From Acanthosoma haemorrhoidale (lineage: Eukaryota; Arthropoda; Insecta; Hemiptera; Acanthosomatidae): 64,000 nt of DNA. The notes below the pieces were generated by a model. It was not told where the DNA came from. It did not search any database and saw only the letters and a program-made list of their open reading frames with translations. The DNA is taken from contig OV884012.1 of assembly GCA_930367205.1 (NCBI GenBank), forward strand, positions 58,301,239-58,365,238, read 5' to 3'. The stretch's first letter is position 1. The number at the start of each line of letters is the position of its first letter. This document shows, piece after piece, positions 11,623 through 24,619 of this stretch. The translations under genes and the position numbers were made by a program.

Positions 11623-12785
11623 AGTTAGTTTTAGGTTCCTTAGTTAGTGAGGAGGTGAGCGCCACCGCCTAGTAATAATGCCTGCGTTGTAATGGTTTCT
11701 TTAACGTAATCCAATTTTTGCTAGCTTGTAGGGCCGCCTTATAAAGCAGCTTTTATTCAGTACATGGAGCCCATGTTATCTATTATGTACTTTGCAAAGT
11801 ATTTTTCTATTAAATAAATAAATGAATAGGGGCTCTGAAAAAACTCCTTCCTAGGGTGAGCATTCACCCGTTAGTGTTATTTTCTCCCCAAACCCAACAC
11901 AGTTTAAAAAAAAAAAAATGCCACGGATGCTTGTTCAATAGTTCAGCTATTGAAAAACGAGGCGATCCACAAATCCACTGGCACATATTTCAAGTTTTAA
12001 GTAGTTACTCTGGCACCCGGATAAGGAGCCACACCTTTTTATGTATAAATTAAACCGCATTGAATATGAATGGATACAGTGAAAGCAGCTTGGGAACGAC
12101 TTGGGAGTAATTCCTCCTATAAATGATCTACTAACCACATTACGTGCCGAAGCGCAGTCAATAAGTAGCATTTACATGGGAAGATAGAATGAGAGTATTT
12201 ACAAACGGTAGGGAAGCGATGGCACCTGGCACAATGGCATTAGTATGCCGGCCGGCACATAGGCCATGCATCATTCAGGCCAATTACAAAAACAAACATC
12301 CTCCTAATTGAAAACGCCTCAACGCTCCAGATTGTTTTTTTTGGTTTTTTTTAATTGACGACATCGTCGATGAGATTTATTTCATTCTGATCAGAGAGCA
12401 AATGTTTGTTCTCCCCCTCCTACCTGAGTTTATTAACATAACCTATTATATAAACGCTTAATATACTATATCATCTTTAAGATGAGCTATACTTTACCAA
12501 ATCAAAAAAAAACGTTTTTTCATGCATTGGTACGAATGTCATATTTTATAATTGTTGTCACTTGCTTTCAATAAATAATAAAAGCGATGCCTACCCACTT
12601 GTTATTTACTTTGCCGCTAACGTTTTTGACCACTATACTGTCATCATTGTGGCCATTGTGGTGATTCAAATGAAATATAGATTACTAATTATGGATTAAT
12701 AATAATAGTCATTGCAGTATTTTATCGGGCGTTATAGATGTAAAAGTTATTAATAGCTTAAACTAATTAAACATTAATTACCAAT
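11623..12785. other. Possible LINE 3' tail, then intergenic
   Basis: About 11623-11830 is GC-richer and ends with an AAATAAATAAATGAAT tail, which could be the 3' UTR of the LINE remnant at 10944-11518 with the MITE inserted into it. From 11830 to 12785 nothing is recognised apart from AT-rich sequence. Confidence 0.35.
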
Positions 12786-12787
12786 TA

Positions 12788-14400
12788 CAGTGCAATCTCG
12801 CTAATCCAAACACTCCAGTAATCTGAACTGCCAAACAGTATTTATTTTATTAGCTGTTTTAAAATGAAGGAAATTGGATTTATATAGTAACTTTTGATAA
12901 ACACTTTTATTTACAGTGTAATAAATCTTTAACTCGTAGTTTCAAATAATCCAAACAATTTATAGCAATAATAATTGTTGCCCCACTCCCTCTTCGTCCC
13001 CACCACAACCGAAATCTGCATTCATTCGGCGCAACAACGGGAACAAGGCACCTGGGGATCATGGGATACAAAACGTCTTGCTAAAGCAGCTACCGAGGAA
13101 AGGAATATCCTAAATTACCAACGTTTAAATTCCTGCTTCAGACATGGAAGCACGCTGTGGTCGTCCCTCTCCTGAAACCAGCGAAAAGCTGTTATGAGCC
13201 ATCTCACTACTGCCCTATCAGTCTGTTGACTTAGCTCTCGAAGTAGTAGCATGAACATTAACCTGGTGAGACTGCAACACCACGTCGCGTTAAACATCCG
13301 GAGTAACAGAGCTACCACAATAATCTCGCTGGATTGCTCGAAAGCTTTCGACTCAGTGGACCACTACACCCTTCTTCAACGTCTGAAGGAATTTGATTTC
13401 TCGGAACAGCTGCAGAACCTGATGACTTCGTATCTCATAGGCAGAACTTTTTCGGTTCGGATAGGCACCACGTCTACCACAAGAAGAAAATACACTGCCG
13501 GCGTCCCCCAAGGGTCAGTGCTAGGCCCTCTGCTGTTCAACATATACACCGCGCACACCGTAGGAGCATCTTACACCAACTGTGTGGTGACGGCGTACGC
13601 GGACGACATCGGTATATACAGCACCAGCCTCAATCCTACCGGCCCTAATGTACAGGACTCCATGGTACAGGAACCTAACCCCCAACAATCTAATAAGGCT
13701 CTAGCAATTTCAGAACAGAGTCCTCCGCACCTCCCTTACGCAAACCCCGTTCCGCAGGATGAAAGTAGCCGCATCACATGAAAAATATGAATTGCTCACC
13801 ATCCAAGATTTCATCAAGAGACGGCACATCAAATTTTTCGGCTCTTTACGGCACTCCTCTTTTCAGTACCTACAACCCTCACCACTACCCGTTATATGGA
13901 AGCACTGCTGGTCCGCAGAAGCATGGAAGCAGATAGACCTTCCCGAGCCCCCTGACGGGGACTGAACGACGCACACTCAGCCGAGAGAAAGCAGTCAATC
14001 TCCCGGCCAAATCCACCGTAGCAAGATGGCAGCTCTACACCCCCTGTAGGCTCGGGGGATAATGTCGACACCTAGGCCACTGGCCGACTCAGCCAGCCCC
14101 TGCCGGGGGCCACTCCCACCAGGCCCGACCTGGTCGACTACAGACCCATGGCCAAGACCCCTAGGCTCAACCCTCGGTGGACTCTCACCACCGTCCCGAT
14201 ATCACCCACACCTCTCCCGAGGTCCTCCACACTCCTCATCCTCTACACACATCCTTCAAATGGGACTTCCCTAGTGAAAGGCTATTACCAATCCAAGAAA
14301 AGTATCCTTTTTATTTTTCCCTTATCCTATTTTTATTATTTTGAGAGATATGGAAAATAAAAAACAATAATTATTTGTTCGGATTAGCGAGATTGCACTG
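12788..14400. mobile_element. Pogo/Tigger-like inverted-repeat element containing a nested LINE
   Basis: CAGTGCAATCTCGCTAATCC begins at 12788, and its inverse ends at 14400. The 24-bp arms differ at one base. TA dinucleotides flank both ends (12786-12787 and 14401-14402), as expected for Tc1/mariner/pogo target duplication. The CAGT start and the CTCG..AATCC text resemble pogo-group termini. No pogo transposase is visible. The interior from about 12975 to 14330 is a LINE, so the host element was probably a short non-autonomous one of roughly 250 bp. Confidence 0.75.
12975..14335 (+). mobile_element. Jockey-like non-LTR retrotransposon (defective), nested
   Basis: The longest open piece (13251-13781) has the RT motifs in order: LDCSKAFDSVDH, then GVPQGSVLGPLLFNIY at about 13500, then AYADDIGIY with the catalytic YADD at 13596-13607. 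Before it, NGNKAPGDHGI-like and PLLKPAKSCYEPSHY-like segments lie in other frames. After it, RRHIKFFGSLRHS (about 13817-13855) is the C-terminal end shared with the element at 7937-8394, followed by a GC-rich 3' UTR. The frame shifts several times and the endonuclease domain is absent. No ordinary host gene is implied. Confidence 0.85.
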
Positions 14401-14402
14401 TA

Positions 14403-17400
14403 CATCGATATAATAGAATCCAGACCCAAAAAGGCGTGCTATCACATAATAACTCACTTACCTTGGGTCAAGAGCGTAAAAACACCAGCTGACTACTTCT
14501 GCCACAGCGTCTTGAGGCATTAAGCCCTTTTAATATTTATGAGAATCTGGAAATAAAATTAAAATAATATCTCCGAACACGAGTCCCAAACACAATAAAG
14601 ACACATTGCAAAAAATCCATTTACATCCACAAGATGGACACTTTACTACGTACTTTAAAACCTTTGAATCTAAAGGGAGTGGTGTTTGGGAGTCAATCAA
14701 CCCAAAACTCATACGCACTTCTTGGAATAACTTATTGGTCAAGGTTTCTGAAGAAGTTTATGTCAATAAATCCAATCGGAAAATAATTTCTCAGTTTATC
14801 AAAGAAAGAAATCCTGTTCTTAATGTGTGAGAAGAAGGAAGATATGTCGAAGTAGATTAAAGAAAATGAGGAAAACGATGATACATGTGTTTTTAAAATA
14901 AAGAATCCAATATATGAAGAATCATGAACTACTAGAAAAAAAGTAAAAATAAAAACAACACTTGCGAATATGTTTGATAAATATTCCAATTTCACTTTAA
15001 AAAAATATTATTGGCTGATTATATATAAAAGCACTTATACCCACAAGTTCTTCTAGTTCCACTTGTTCTCTTTACCCTACCACAACGGAATATACAAATG
15101 TATGTGCGAATTTGTAAGGTTAAGTTCATTTTTGCTTGTAGGTGGTAAAAAATAACGTGCTATCTGTGAATTTTGACTGTTAGTGTTCGGGCCTTTTGAA
15201 GTTCAACGTCGTCGCGGCCTCGATTTCCATCTTCAACTTCTAACTTCGAACAATAAATGGGTTATTTAACTTTTGAAACCTCACTTATATTCTTTAAATT
15301 CTGATTAAATCAGTCTTGTTCTGACTGACAGAAGTTTTGTTCCAACGGTCAACAAAAAAAACAATTTTTTCAAAAATAAATTAATTTTTTGAATGAGTTT
15401 TTGTTGCATGCATTATACAATTGAAAAAAATAATAAGTACCCGCGTATAATCCTTCTACTGTACATACTTGGAATTGTCTAAACTCAAGAAATTCTTTTT
15501 TGTTTTAAATCCACATGAAGTCAAATAAACAATTCGTGAGTATGGAATTCTTCTGCATTTTTATAATCGCGCAAAATCAAAACTCGCGGATGTCATGATG
15601 GATGTACTTCACGCATTCAACTACACTTATTAGTGGAAGGGTTAGAGATAAATCTATTGTTTATTTAATCAAAAGCTGCGACCAGTAATAATAAAATCCT
15701 AGATAAATAAACATTTGCAAGCCCACTAATAGAAGACTAACTATCAGTGGCCAAGCGGCTTATTATTTGTTAATCTATAATGCACCTATTACCAAAAATA
15801 AAGTAAAATAAGTTTCATTAAAAGATGTTGCCACTTCAAAGGGTAGTCCTGAAATGATAAACAACCACCTGTTAATTGCAAAGAAACATTGAAATAAAGA
15901 GTTACTCATCTCAACAAATTGAGCTAAAGACTTAAAAAGTCTAAAATCATCCTCAGAATGGATTTTCATTTCAAGTTCTAGTTTATTGAACCTTTATAAG
16001 AAAAGAATCGGGCCCATTAAGGAAAGAGAAGTTTAGAGAAGTGAAAGTAGTCTTGAGGCTATAAACTTTTCCAGGGACCTGGGATTTTAAAAATAATAAA
16101 CAACAAGAATGATGAAAGATGTGTGATGGTGAGATCCCCAAAAAAGTTCTGGACAAAATGGTTGATGATGGTGACAGAAAAGTGAGAAAGCCTATAGTGG
16201 ACTGATCGAATTGAGTGATTGAGCTGCCAGACACTTCTGATTCTGAAGAGCAATGGCACAGAACTGAATTGAGTTGTGGAAATTTATAGAGGAGACATGG
16301 GCCATTACTAGGCTGTAGCACCTAATAGGATGATAATGATTATATCAGAGAAATCGGGGAGTCAAATTAACGAGATTCAATTATCAAGTGTTGACCGCTG
16401 CACACTTGTCTATTATGTGTTATAAATAAATTAAATTTGTTTAGGAATACATAATGGTAAATCTTGTGTTTTTGTATGCACTCTGCTATTTTGAAGACCT
16501 GCTCTGAATAACCAAAACTACTAAAACATGCAATTTATATTTTGGTTTCAGCTGTTGAAAATAATATTGATAGGTTGATCTGAAGGTGATAACCATCCCT
16601 GAAACCTGTTAGAGACTACCTACCTTTTCTAACAGCCCAGCACTATTTAAGACTATGAAGCCACCTTAAGATAGGACTAGTTGGCTCTCAATTCAACTAC
16701 TGTCCACTATATACATACTTTATAAGCTACCTGATTCCTTCCCTCATGCTGTCACCTCGGCTCCAAATCAACCTAAATGGTATAAAAATATTAGATCAAC
16801 AAAATTTTACTGTGTACTAAGTAACGCAATGCAACCAGGCAGCATCTTTTGTATCTCTAAATTACAAATCTCTACTATGAGCAAATAGAAAAAGTTAATG
16901 GGCAATTAGTCTCTAAAACTTATCTTATATTTCATCAAATAGTGGATACCGACGTTTCACCATCATCAGTAATTTATAATGATCTGCTAGCATTATTATA
17001 ACAAATAAGTAACCGCCTTGTGAACGAATCTGAAAAAAAAAAATTTTTATAAATTAAGGTAAAAATTTCTTTTGTCTTTGATTTTCTGGACCTACACTAT
17101 GTGAAACAGTTTTAATAAGAACAAATGAAAAATGACATAATTTAAGATATATATATAATGGAAAATTATTAATAAATCTCTTTTAGACCTTAAAAATTCC
17201 AGATATAATGGGGAATCGTCGATCCACACTATATGATAAAATATAAGATTATTTTTGGAGACTAATCTGCTATTATCTTTCTATCTGCCCATGTAACACC
17301 AGAAGTCTCAACACATGATTAAGATCAATCATCTATTATCTCGATGAATCTCTACTATTTTATTTATGGGATCTTGAAAAAATGATTACTAGCAAAAACT

Positions 17401-18360
17401 AAAACGGGGGAAAATCCAACTTACCAAACTGCAACTTCGGTTCTCTCCCAAAAAATAAAATAATTTATATAACTAAATTCATATTTCAATTAAACACTAA
17501 TAATGATATAGGATTGACTCATATAACTCAAATTAGCACATAACACTTTTTATATTACAGACATCAGTACTAGTTGGCAAGGCAGGAGAGGATGGCTGAC
17601 AAGGTCAGATTAAACTCCCAATCCTTGCCTGCTCATTATGATAAATTCTTTGAAAATTTTACTCAAATTTTGCCACATAATTGCTGTTTCTGAGACCTAG
17701 CTAAATCCCTACATTCTCTCCATTTCCTTCTCCCTCCCTAACCACACTCTTATCCACAACTGAGTTGGCCATACTGAGAACGGGGAGAGTCTGTATGTAT
17801 ATTTATTTACTTATCCTTATTTATTTATCTGTATCCTATATTTACTAAAAGTTGTTTTATTGAATGTTCTCCAATGTTTGTGTGTTTTTCTATTTCATAT
17901 TGAGGTATATTAGCATTTGTTATAGTTCAAGCATAAACCCAACCTAAGGTCGATATTGAGACCTGGTTTTGTATCCCCTATAAAGTGCGTTTTATGTTTT
18001 GTTTATTTTGTCCTACATATTTTGGAACCCAATTTCATCATTTTGGAAGTCCAAATAACTTTTTTGTAAATCAAGTTTACTCTTTTCAAATCAAACACAC
18101 CCTTTTATAGATCAATCCAGCCTTTAGTAAATCAAGTATTTCGTTATAAAGATTTTTTTTTTCTTAATTTTCATAAAATAAAAAAATAGTTCTTAAAAAA
18201 TTCAAATTCATTATATTTGTAATTCATAATTTATTTCATAGTGTGAAAACTGTGTGTAGATGATGTACAGCTATCCTGTAAAATGGTTATCCTGTAGCAG
18301 CAACTGTTAACATTACACAGGAGTACATAATTTTGAAGTTTTTGCCATTTTCTAATGGAT
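14403..18360. other. Intergenic, mostly unrecognised
   Basis: No host exon recognised. A piece at about 16260-16345 (GGGCCATTACTAGGCTGTAGCACC, then a GATGATAATGAT-like tail) resembles the 3' end of RTE-type LINEs, weakly. GACGTTTCACCATCATCAG at about 16950-16970 resembles the paired motifs seen in Penelope-like elements, also weakly. The open frames at 14606-14830 and 15983-16321 carry no known motif. Confidence 0.35.
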
Positions 18361-18365
18361 CAACC

Positions 18366-18960
18366 CAACACCTTCCCTCACACCAATCAACATTTTCAGT
18401 GATGATGATGGTCCAGACAACTTCTTTTTCTGTGACATATCTCCTTCCCAGCTCATTTCCCCCATCATGAAATCAATAAACAAAATCAGTTGAAACCAAT
18501 ATCACCCCTGTTAAATTACTAAAACATTGTTTCCCTACTCATAATTTCTCTCTAAGGAATTCTTCATTTCCATCTTCATGGAAAAGGGCAAATGTTCTCC
18601 AAAGAACATTCATTTACAGACCCCACCTCCCCCAAAGACTGCACCAGTATTGTACAACCCTTCTAAACTCTTTGCAAGGCTCGTCTAATCTAATTTACCC
18701 TTAACACCTTCTAAATCTAACACCCAATACCTTTACAGCCTCCTGCAATTCAAATTAGTTATCATATAGTTGATCCCACCCATCTGTACTAACATGTCTA
18801 TCTCATTCTACAGATTTTCCTCCTTTGGCTGTTATTTTCTTTTCCAATGAACCTGAAAACTCTACTCCCATCAATATTTATCCCTCCCAATCTTTCAAAT
18901 TCCCAAATTCAGATTTTGGAAACTGTACCTTATTTTCCTTAAAAAAATTCACTTTTCATT
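18366..18960 (+). mobile_element. LINE remnant, region N-terminal to RT palm
   Basis: Aligns at DNA level with 24930-25255: AACTTCTTT, CATATCTCCTTCC, CATTTCC.CCATCATGAAATC, then AGCAAATGTNCT-like and CCCCACCTC.CCAAAGACT blocks in the same order. Frames are heavily broken. It is the same family as the copy in DGAT1 intron 11, but older or more damaged. Confidence 0.6.
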
Positions 18961-20760
18961 ATTGTTGAGGTATTTTAGTTGTGGTATAGTTACACTATTA
19001 TTTATAATTATTAATTTCATTATTATCTATTTATTTTATGATTTTTTTTTCTCATGAAGATCATTCGTCCCCTAATTTAATATATCCATGCAATCTTTCC
19101 CCGTAATTTTCTTTCAGTGGTAATTGCTATAGTTTTACCTTGTTACAATTATCACTTTTATTCTTACATAATTTGTATTTATAATATTATGCTAGTGGTT
19201 ATATAATAGGTCCAATATTATTTACAGACCAACCACAACAGAGAAATGTATATTATAACTTTTGTGAGGAATACATATTTCTTAGCTAACTACAAAGCCC
19301 CTCAGCACCACTTACCAACTACAGCAACAACCTTCAGTCGGCCCTACCTCTTTATGGAGTGTTACACCATGTACTTAATTTTAATTTTCTTAATAATGAA
19401 GTCCTGAAGACGCTTGAATTTCAGTGAAACATCAACATACAAACAAATAAATTACGAGATCCAAGGCTTTTTTATGGAATATTTTTTTAAAACCCCCTAT
19501 TAACATACAATATGTAATTTAATAATCTAACAATATATAAAGGTAACAGTTTCAAAAGAATTACTAATTACATTTGTCAAATTTTGCGATTTTAAGGATC
19601 AGATAATATCTTTTATCACACAGAATTTGACATTTGAAAACCCTTTTTTAATAGGTTTCAATTATCATTTTAGAATATGGTGGTGGATAAAGCAGAGAGT
19701 GAGTATGCCTTGTTTAACTAACTAGATCACTTCCTGCGCCTTGTAGACACTAGCTTTGTCCAAAATATGTATGAACAATGAACTCTTATGAGTCTATTAA
19801 ACAATTATATTTGAAAAAAACAGGTTGCTTGAATTGTTTTAGAGGCAACAGAGTGAAATAGATTCGCAAATGTTTGAATTTGATCGTCAAAGGGTGAATT
19901 TGTGTTGTAAAACCAGTATATGCTTTAATTTTAACACATGCCTATATTTTATTTTTTTAAATCTTCATCAGAAAAAAAAATTATGGTCTGATCCTGTTCT
20001 TACTATATTAACAATAAATATATAATTTATACCATATAAACACATATAATATATAGATATGTGTGCAAAGCCCAGGAATCTCCCAAATTCACCTGCAAGG
20101 TAGTTACTGCCCAGCTAAATGGAAGAAAGCATGGATCGACTATACCCCGTGCTACCATTACCCCAGTACTGTTAGACAGAGGGTATAAGAGCCGCAACCC
20201 TCTAGGCATAAGGGGACAATGGTGACCAGCACCAGAACTCGATCACATTAACGAGCTATTTACAGATTTTAAGACTATTTCCGCTTCAATATCTAAGAGT
20301 CTAAGGGATGGGTGATACTGGATTGGGATTTTACTATGGTACCAGAATGGTCTGAAGTTTTAATGGAATTTTAAAGCTTTTAAGGAAATGAGTTCTACAG
20401 TAATGAGAAGCATATAATTTTCTCATTTTTGTGCCAACCATTTATCACATCAATAAATGATACATTCCACTTATTTAAAATATGCTAATTTTCATAACAA
20501 TAAAATGGAGGATTTTATTGCTGACATAAAAGGGATTATTGACATTAGTTCAACTATAGTTAATTGGAAGAATTGGATATGCTTGATGTCTGAATGGTTT
20601 TCAGAGGGCACTATGTATGAGATTTCGTTTTTGCTATGGGAAATTTTTGTTTATAGTTATTGGTTTTTTTGTATAGTTCCCCTAAACATCTATTGTATAC
20701 TTGTCTTTCAAGTCTAGTTTAGGTTCCAAGTTTTCTTCATTAGATTTTATCTAGCATTGG
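18961..20760. other. Intergenic, nothing firm
   Basis: AT-rich. The stretch at 19390-19440 (CTGAAGACGC..TCAGTGAAACATCAA) is reminiscent of a motif common in arthropod retroelement ends. Short open frames such as 20027-20209 and 20457-20717 show no known motif. Confidence 0.35.
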
Positions 20761-20764
20761 TTGG

Positions 20765-21060
20765 TTGCATTATACTTGGGGAAGGTGGGTGAATTTGGAG
20801 GTTATAGGATACGGTTTCTGGTTCCGGATGTGAGGAGAGGATTGCTGTACTACCAGTGTAGTTAGCGAAAATGGTGTCAGGAGTAAGGCAAAAGTCAATG
20901 ATGTAGATGGGTAGTTAACACTACCTTGATGAACTCCAGCTGGATCTTATGAGCCACAGTGGACTTCAATGCAGCTGTTGTGAAAAGTAAGATCTAATGA
21001 TAAGGAATTGAGTAAGAGATATCAACTGTTAAGAAAATAAATAGAGGACTCAAATCTCCA
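20765..21060 (-). mobile_element. LINE reverse-transcriptase fragment
   Basis: On the minus strand, 20944-20918 reads PAGVHQGSV, a degraded form of the RT motif GVPQGS. LTFALLLTPFSLTTLVV and, after a shift, a short C-terminal piece follow. Stops interrupt it both ways. The family is probably Jockey-like, judged on very little sequence. Confidence 0.5.
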
Positions 21061-24000
21061 CTTCTACAGGACATCTAGTTATAAACTGTTGCTACATAAT
21101 AAAATAAATCTACTGTCTTTCCACAATATGTGAAGACTTAAGAGGGAAGATTTATTATTTAATTATATCCTTTCACAACCGGCCATAATCATATAATGTT
21201 ACATTGTTTTTCATGGGTAAAGTGAACAACGCACTGAAGGTTGTTTTTTCTGATATACATTTTGAATTAAGATTATCTTGGGTGGGTGAGAGGGGGGAAT
21301 GTTATTCTAAACTTTCCTAGTTAAATATAAACTACTTTCCTAAAATGAAGACTAAGGTCCCGGAAGAATCATATAAAAGTATTATTGAAAGAGGCGATAT
21401 GGTTACTGAGGAATTAACAAAATAAAAAAAATATTAACTTTATTCTTATCACAAACACAATAACAGCATATATTAGATAAAGAGTTAAACCATATTTGTC
21501 TCACATTTGATACATCTTAGATTTTCTAGAGTAAATCCGTGATGTCAAAACTGCATAGGCCATAGAAACTACATTGATGCCTTATAGACACTGAACTTAT
21601 TTAATATAATATAAAATTCTTAAACAAATAATTGCTAAATTGTAATTTATACAAACTTACATCAAATTGATTTTGAAAAGAAAATTACATACTTACTGTA
21701 AATAAGCAATGAAGACCGAAACCCAGGAGTATAAATAAATTTAATTCAAAAATTGGATTTTGCCAACCACAACCAGTTAAAAATAAGAAATTGTAATAAC
21801 AATTATTTTAAAGCAAATAAAGATACATTCTATAACAGATAGGCTTCCAAACTGTTTGAAGCAATGCAGAGATGTTTATGTAAAATTAAAATATTATAAT
21901 ATCATTTATGAACTAAATTAATCATCCTAAATGATTTAGTGACACAAGTTCATTTTATAATTCAAATCACAATATAATAAATTTCTTATTTTATGATACA
22001 ATTAATAAGTGATGTGTAAATGATTTTGAATAATAATAATTTCAGTTTTGACTAGAAAGTAAGTTAAATTAGAGCTCACAAATAACTAAGTCCTTTTAAT
22101 ATTTTACAAATTAAAAAAATAATCCATGGAAATTATTCAAAAGTAGCACATTAAAAAGCCATTAATAATTATATGGTAGAAAATGTAAAGTGTACATAGA
22201 GTTAAATTAAAATAAAAAATATTTTGGTGATTCTTACCTTCTTTTTAATACTTATAATAAATTTTAAACTAATATCAATGTTTCATCACGACAACAGTGC
22301 CACCCTAAATGTTATAATATGTTAACATATACTTCAACATTATAATCAATAGTAACAGATACATAATTAAGCATTAAGAAAATGATTTTAATGAATGGCA
22401 TGAAGTTAAAAATATTACAATTATCCTTAAATTATTTTTTTAATAGTATTTGTTTTTATTTGAGAGTATTGACATAAGATAAGAGCCTTAGGAAAAACTT
22501 ATTATCTAAACACCTAAAAATTGATAATATTCCAGCAATACTCATTGAAGCATAACACATCTGTACCACATTTGCAAAATACTTTTTAAACGTTAAATAC
22601 TAAATTATTTCTAATTATTGATTCGTCACTTCTTCTAAATAACAAAGGGCCAATAGGTACATCCATATAATGTACATAACAGTTCAATTAGGTTTTACAA
22701 AAATATCAGAATAAGATTTACAGCTTTCAGTAGACCAATGACCTTAGAACATTTTAACTACTTATATATCATATAGTTTTAAAAATGAGGCTAAAAAACA
22801 GTCTTTATGAGTTTTAAGTCATGACAAAATTTAGGTAACTAATAGTATACAAATTTACATATCGACAATTGGTAACTGCGCTTAAAGAATTATTTTATAA
22901 TTTCTGCATATAAACAGGTTTAATAGCACAAAATCACTCATGTCACAGAAAATGGAAAGAATTTCTTGATATTATCCTTTTGTTTATATGACACATACAA
23001 ATATAATTTATTTATAACAGCAATATAAAATATTCTCTATTTTCTATCTATTTAAAGCATTCTTTGCATAGCACATAGAGGAAATATAATAAAATAATAC
23101 ATAAAAGAAAAGATAAAATGGCAAGCCGAGGTTTTAGAAGTACTATGAAAATTATAATTTTCCTATTTCTTTGCATTAGTCAATGAAATTAGGTTGCGAT
23201 TAACAAACAAAATTGTAGTAATTAGCCTTTTGTTTTTTTAATAAAAAAAAATTTAGAATGTAGTCATTAAATGAGTTAATGTAAGGATCTGTGGTAGTGC
23301 CATTTTTCTTTTCATATTAACAAAGATTAATGTTTTAATGACTCAAATTTTATACAATCATGAAATCATTTGCAGTTTTTGAAAAATATATAAACAAAAG
23401 ACGGATGATAAACCTAAAGAAGCACTATGGTGAGATGGTTAGGGACTCAGAGTGAGATTCTTAAAGGTTACACAAAAATCACACCCTCCTATCTTGGCCC
23501 GATTGTACTTCATTATAATAGTTAAATCATGTCAGTCACAGAAAGTCCCTTTCATAAAAATACACAACTGTGAATAGATGAAATATTGGTCAAAATAAAC
23601 TTATTATAATGGGCTTGAAAGACATTAATTAAAAATACAAGATTTTCATTATTTTATTTTTTAGAATATCGTTAAATTTATTTATGTGACGTGTTTTTAA
23701 TATGTCCTTTAAATCATTATGCCCCCTGAGCAGTGACTTTAAAAAGATTAAAAGTCTGAGATCAACGGGTTAATTAATAGCTACAGAACCTTTTGAACTT
23801 TTAATATGGCTGGTTACTATGTGAAGGACATATTGTTTTTGAAAAATGGTATAATGCTAAAAAATATGACTTTACCCAAGTGAGGTGTGAATACTTTAAA
23901 TTTTCCAAAAAATATTAAATAAATAATAATATCTTTGGATTTTACAGATAAGATAAATGATCAGAATCACTTACTCTCAACATAGCGTAATAACTATTAT

Positions 24001-24440
24001 TTAAAAATTTCTTATTTATTAATATATCAAGTAAATTTATACCATAAGCTAATATAATAAATTTAAATATAACACATAACATTCATAGAACAATAAATGT
24101 ACTAATAAAATAGTTAATTCATACATAACAACAATAAACTTCAATGTAAAAATAAGGCTTTAAAATATATATACAAGCACTAATTTATAATCAAAATGTA
24201 TTTTTTAATAGACTTCTCTCTTTATTAACAATTTTTTGATGTTCTAAAGCATCTTTAACAATTTTATATAAATATTTATGAGCAAAAAAAAACAACATAT
24301 TTGTTTATACATTACAATTACAATTGTAATTACAATTACACTATATGTCTGCACATATATATGTATATATTTAATATGCATAAGAATATTTGTGAGCAAA
24401 AACAATTTAAATAGTACCATGCCATACTTTGTTTCAGTCT
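21061..24440. other. AT-rich 3' flank of DGAT1
   Basis: Over 3 kb of very AT-rich sequence with no coding similarity. Part of it, nearest 24440, must be the DGAT1 3' UTR. A 16-bp perfect palindrome, AATTACAATTGTAATT, lies near 24313-24334 within a longer imperfect one. It could form a hairpin in the transcript but may simply reflect composition. Confidence 0.45.
24221..24226 (-). terminator. Candidate poly(A) signal for DGAT1
   Basis: AATAAA on the minus strand, about 220 nt past the stop codon. The flank is so AT-rich that the hexamer occurs by chance often, so this is only the first plausible site. A long 3' UTR running further down is equally possible. Confidence 0.3.
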
Positions 24441-24442
24441 TC

Positions 24443-24619
24443 TTATATGCTGGCATAACTTTCTAAAAGTGATTTACCAAAATGAGTAATGACATAGTCG
24501 TGGTAATACATCATGATGCATAATGGTTGCCCAAGGATAAGTGAAGCCCATACAATCATGTTACCCCATCTAGGCCCAAGTCGTTTTTCCACAAAATGAC
24601 ATAAAAATGACAATGGCAG
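24443..24619 (-). CDS. DGAT1: DGAT1 coding exon 12 (C-terminus and stop)
   Basis: Residues 426-483 and stop. It carries [20 protein letters not shown], then [19 protein letters not shown], the last membrane helices typical of DGAT1. The acceptor is TGTTACAG. The tail after YYHDY is short and variable, as is usual in the family. Confidence 0.95.
   Translation of the reverse strand: MPLSFLCHFVEKRLGPRWGNMIVWASLILGQPLCIMMYYHDYVITHFGKSLLESYASI

Noticed and set aside
23425..23490. A-box-like TGGTGAGATGGTTAGG, suggesting a SINE
   Set aside because: The expected B-box is too poor (GGTTACACAAAAATC) and the flanks are AT-rich with no body.
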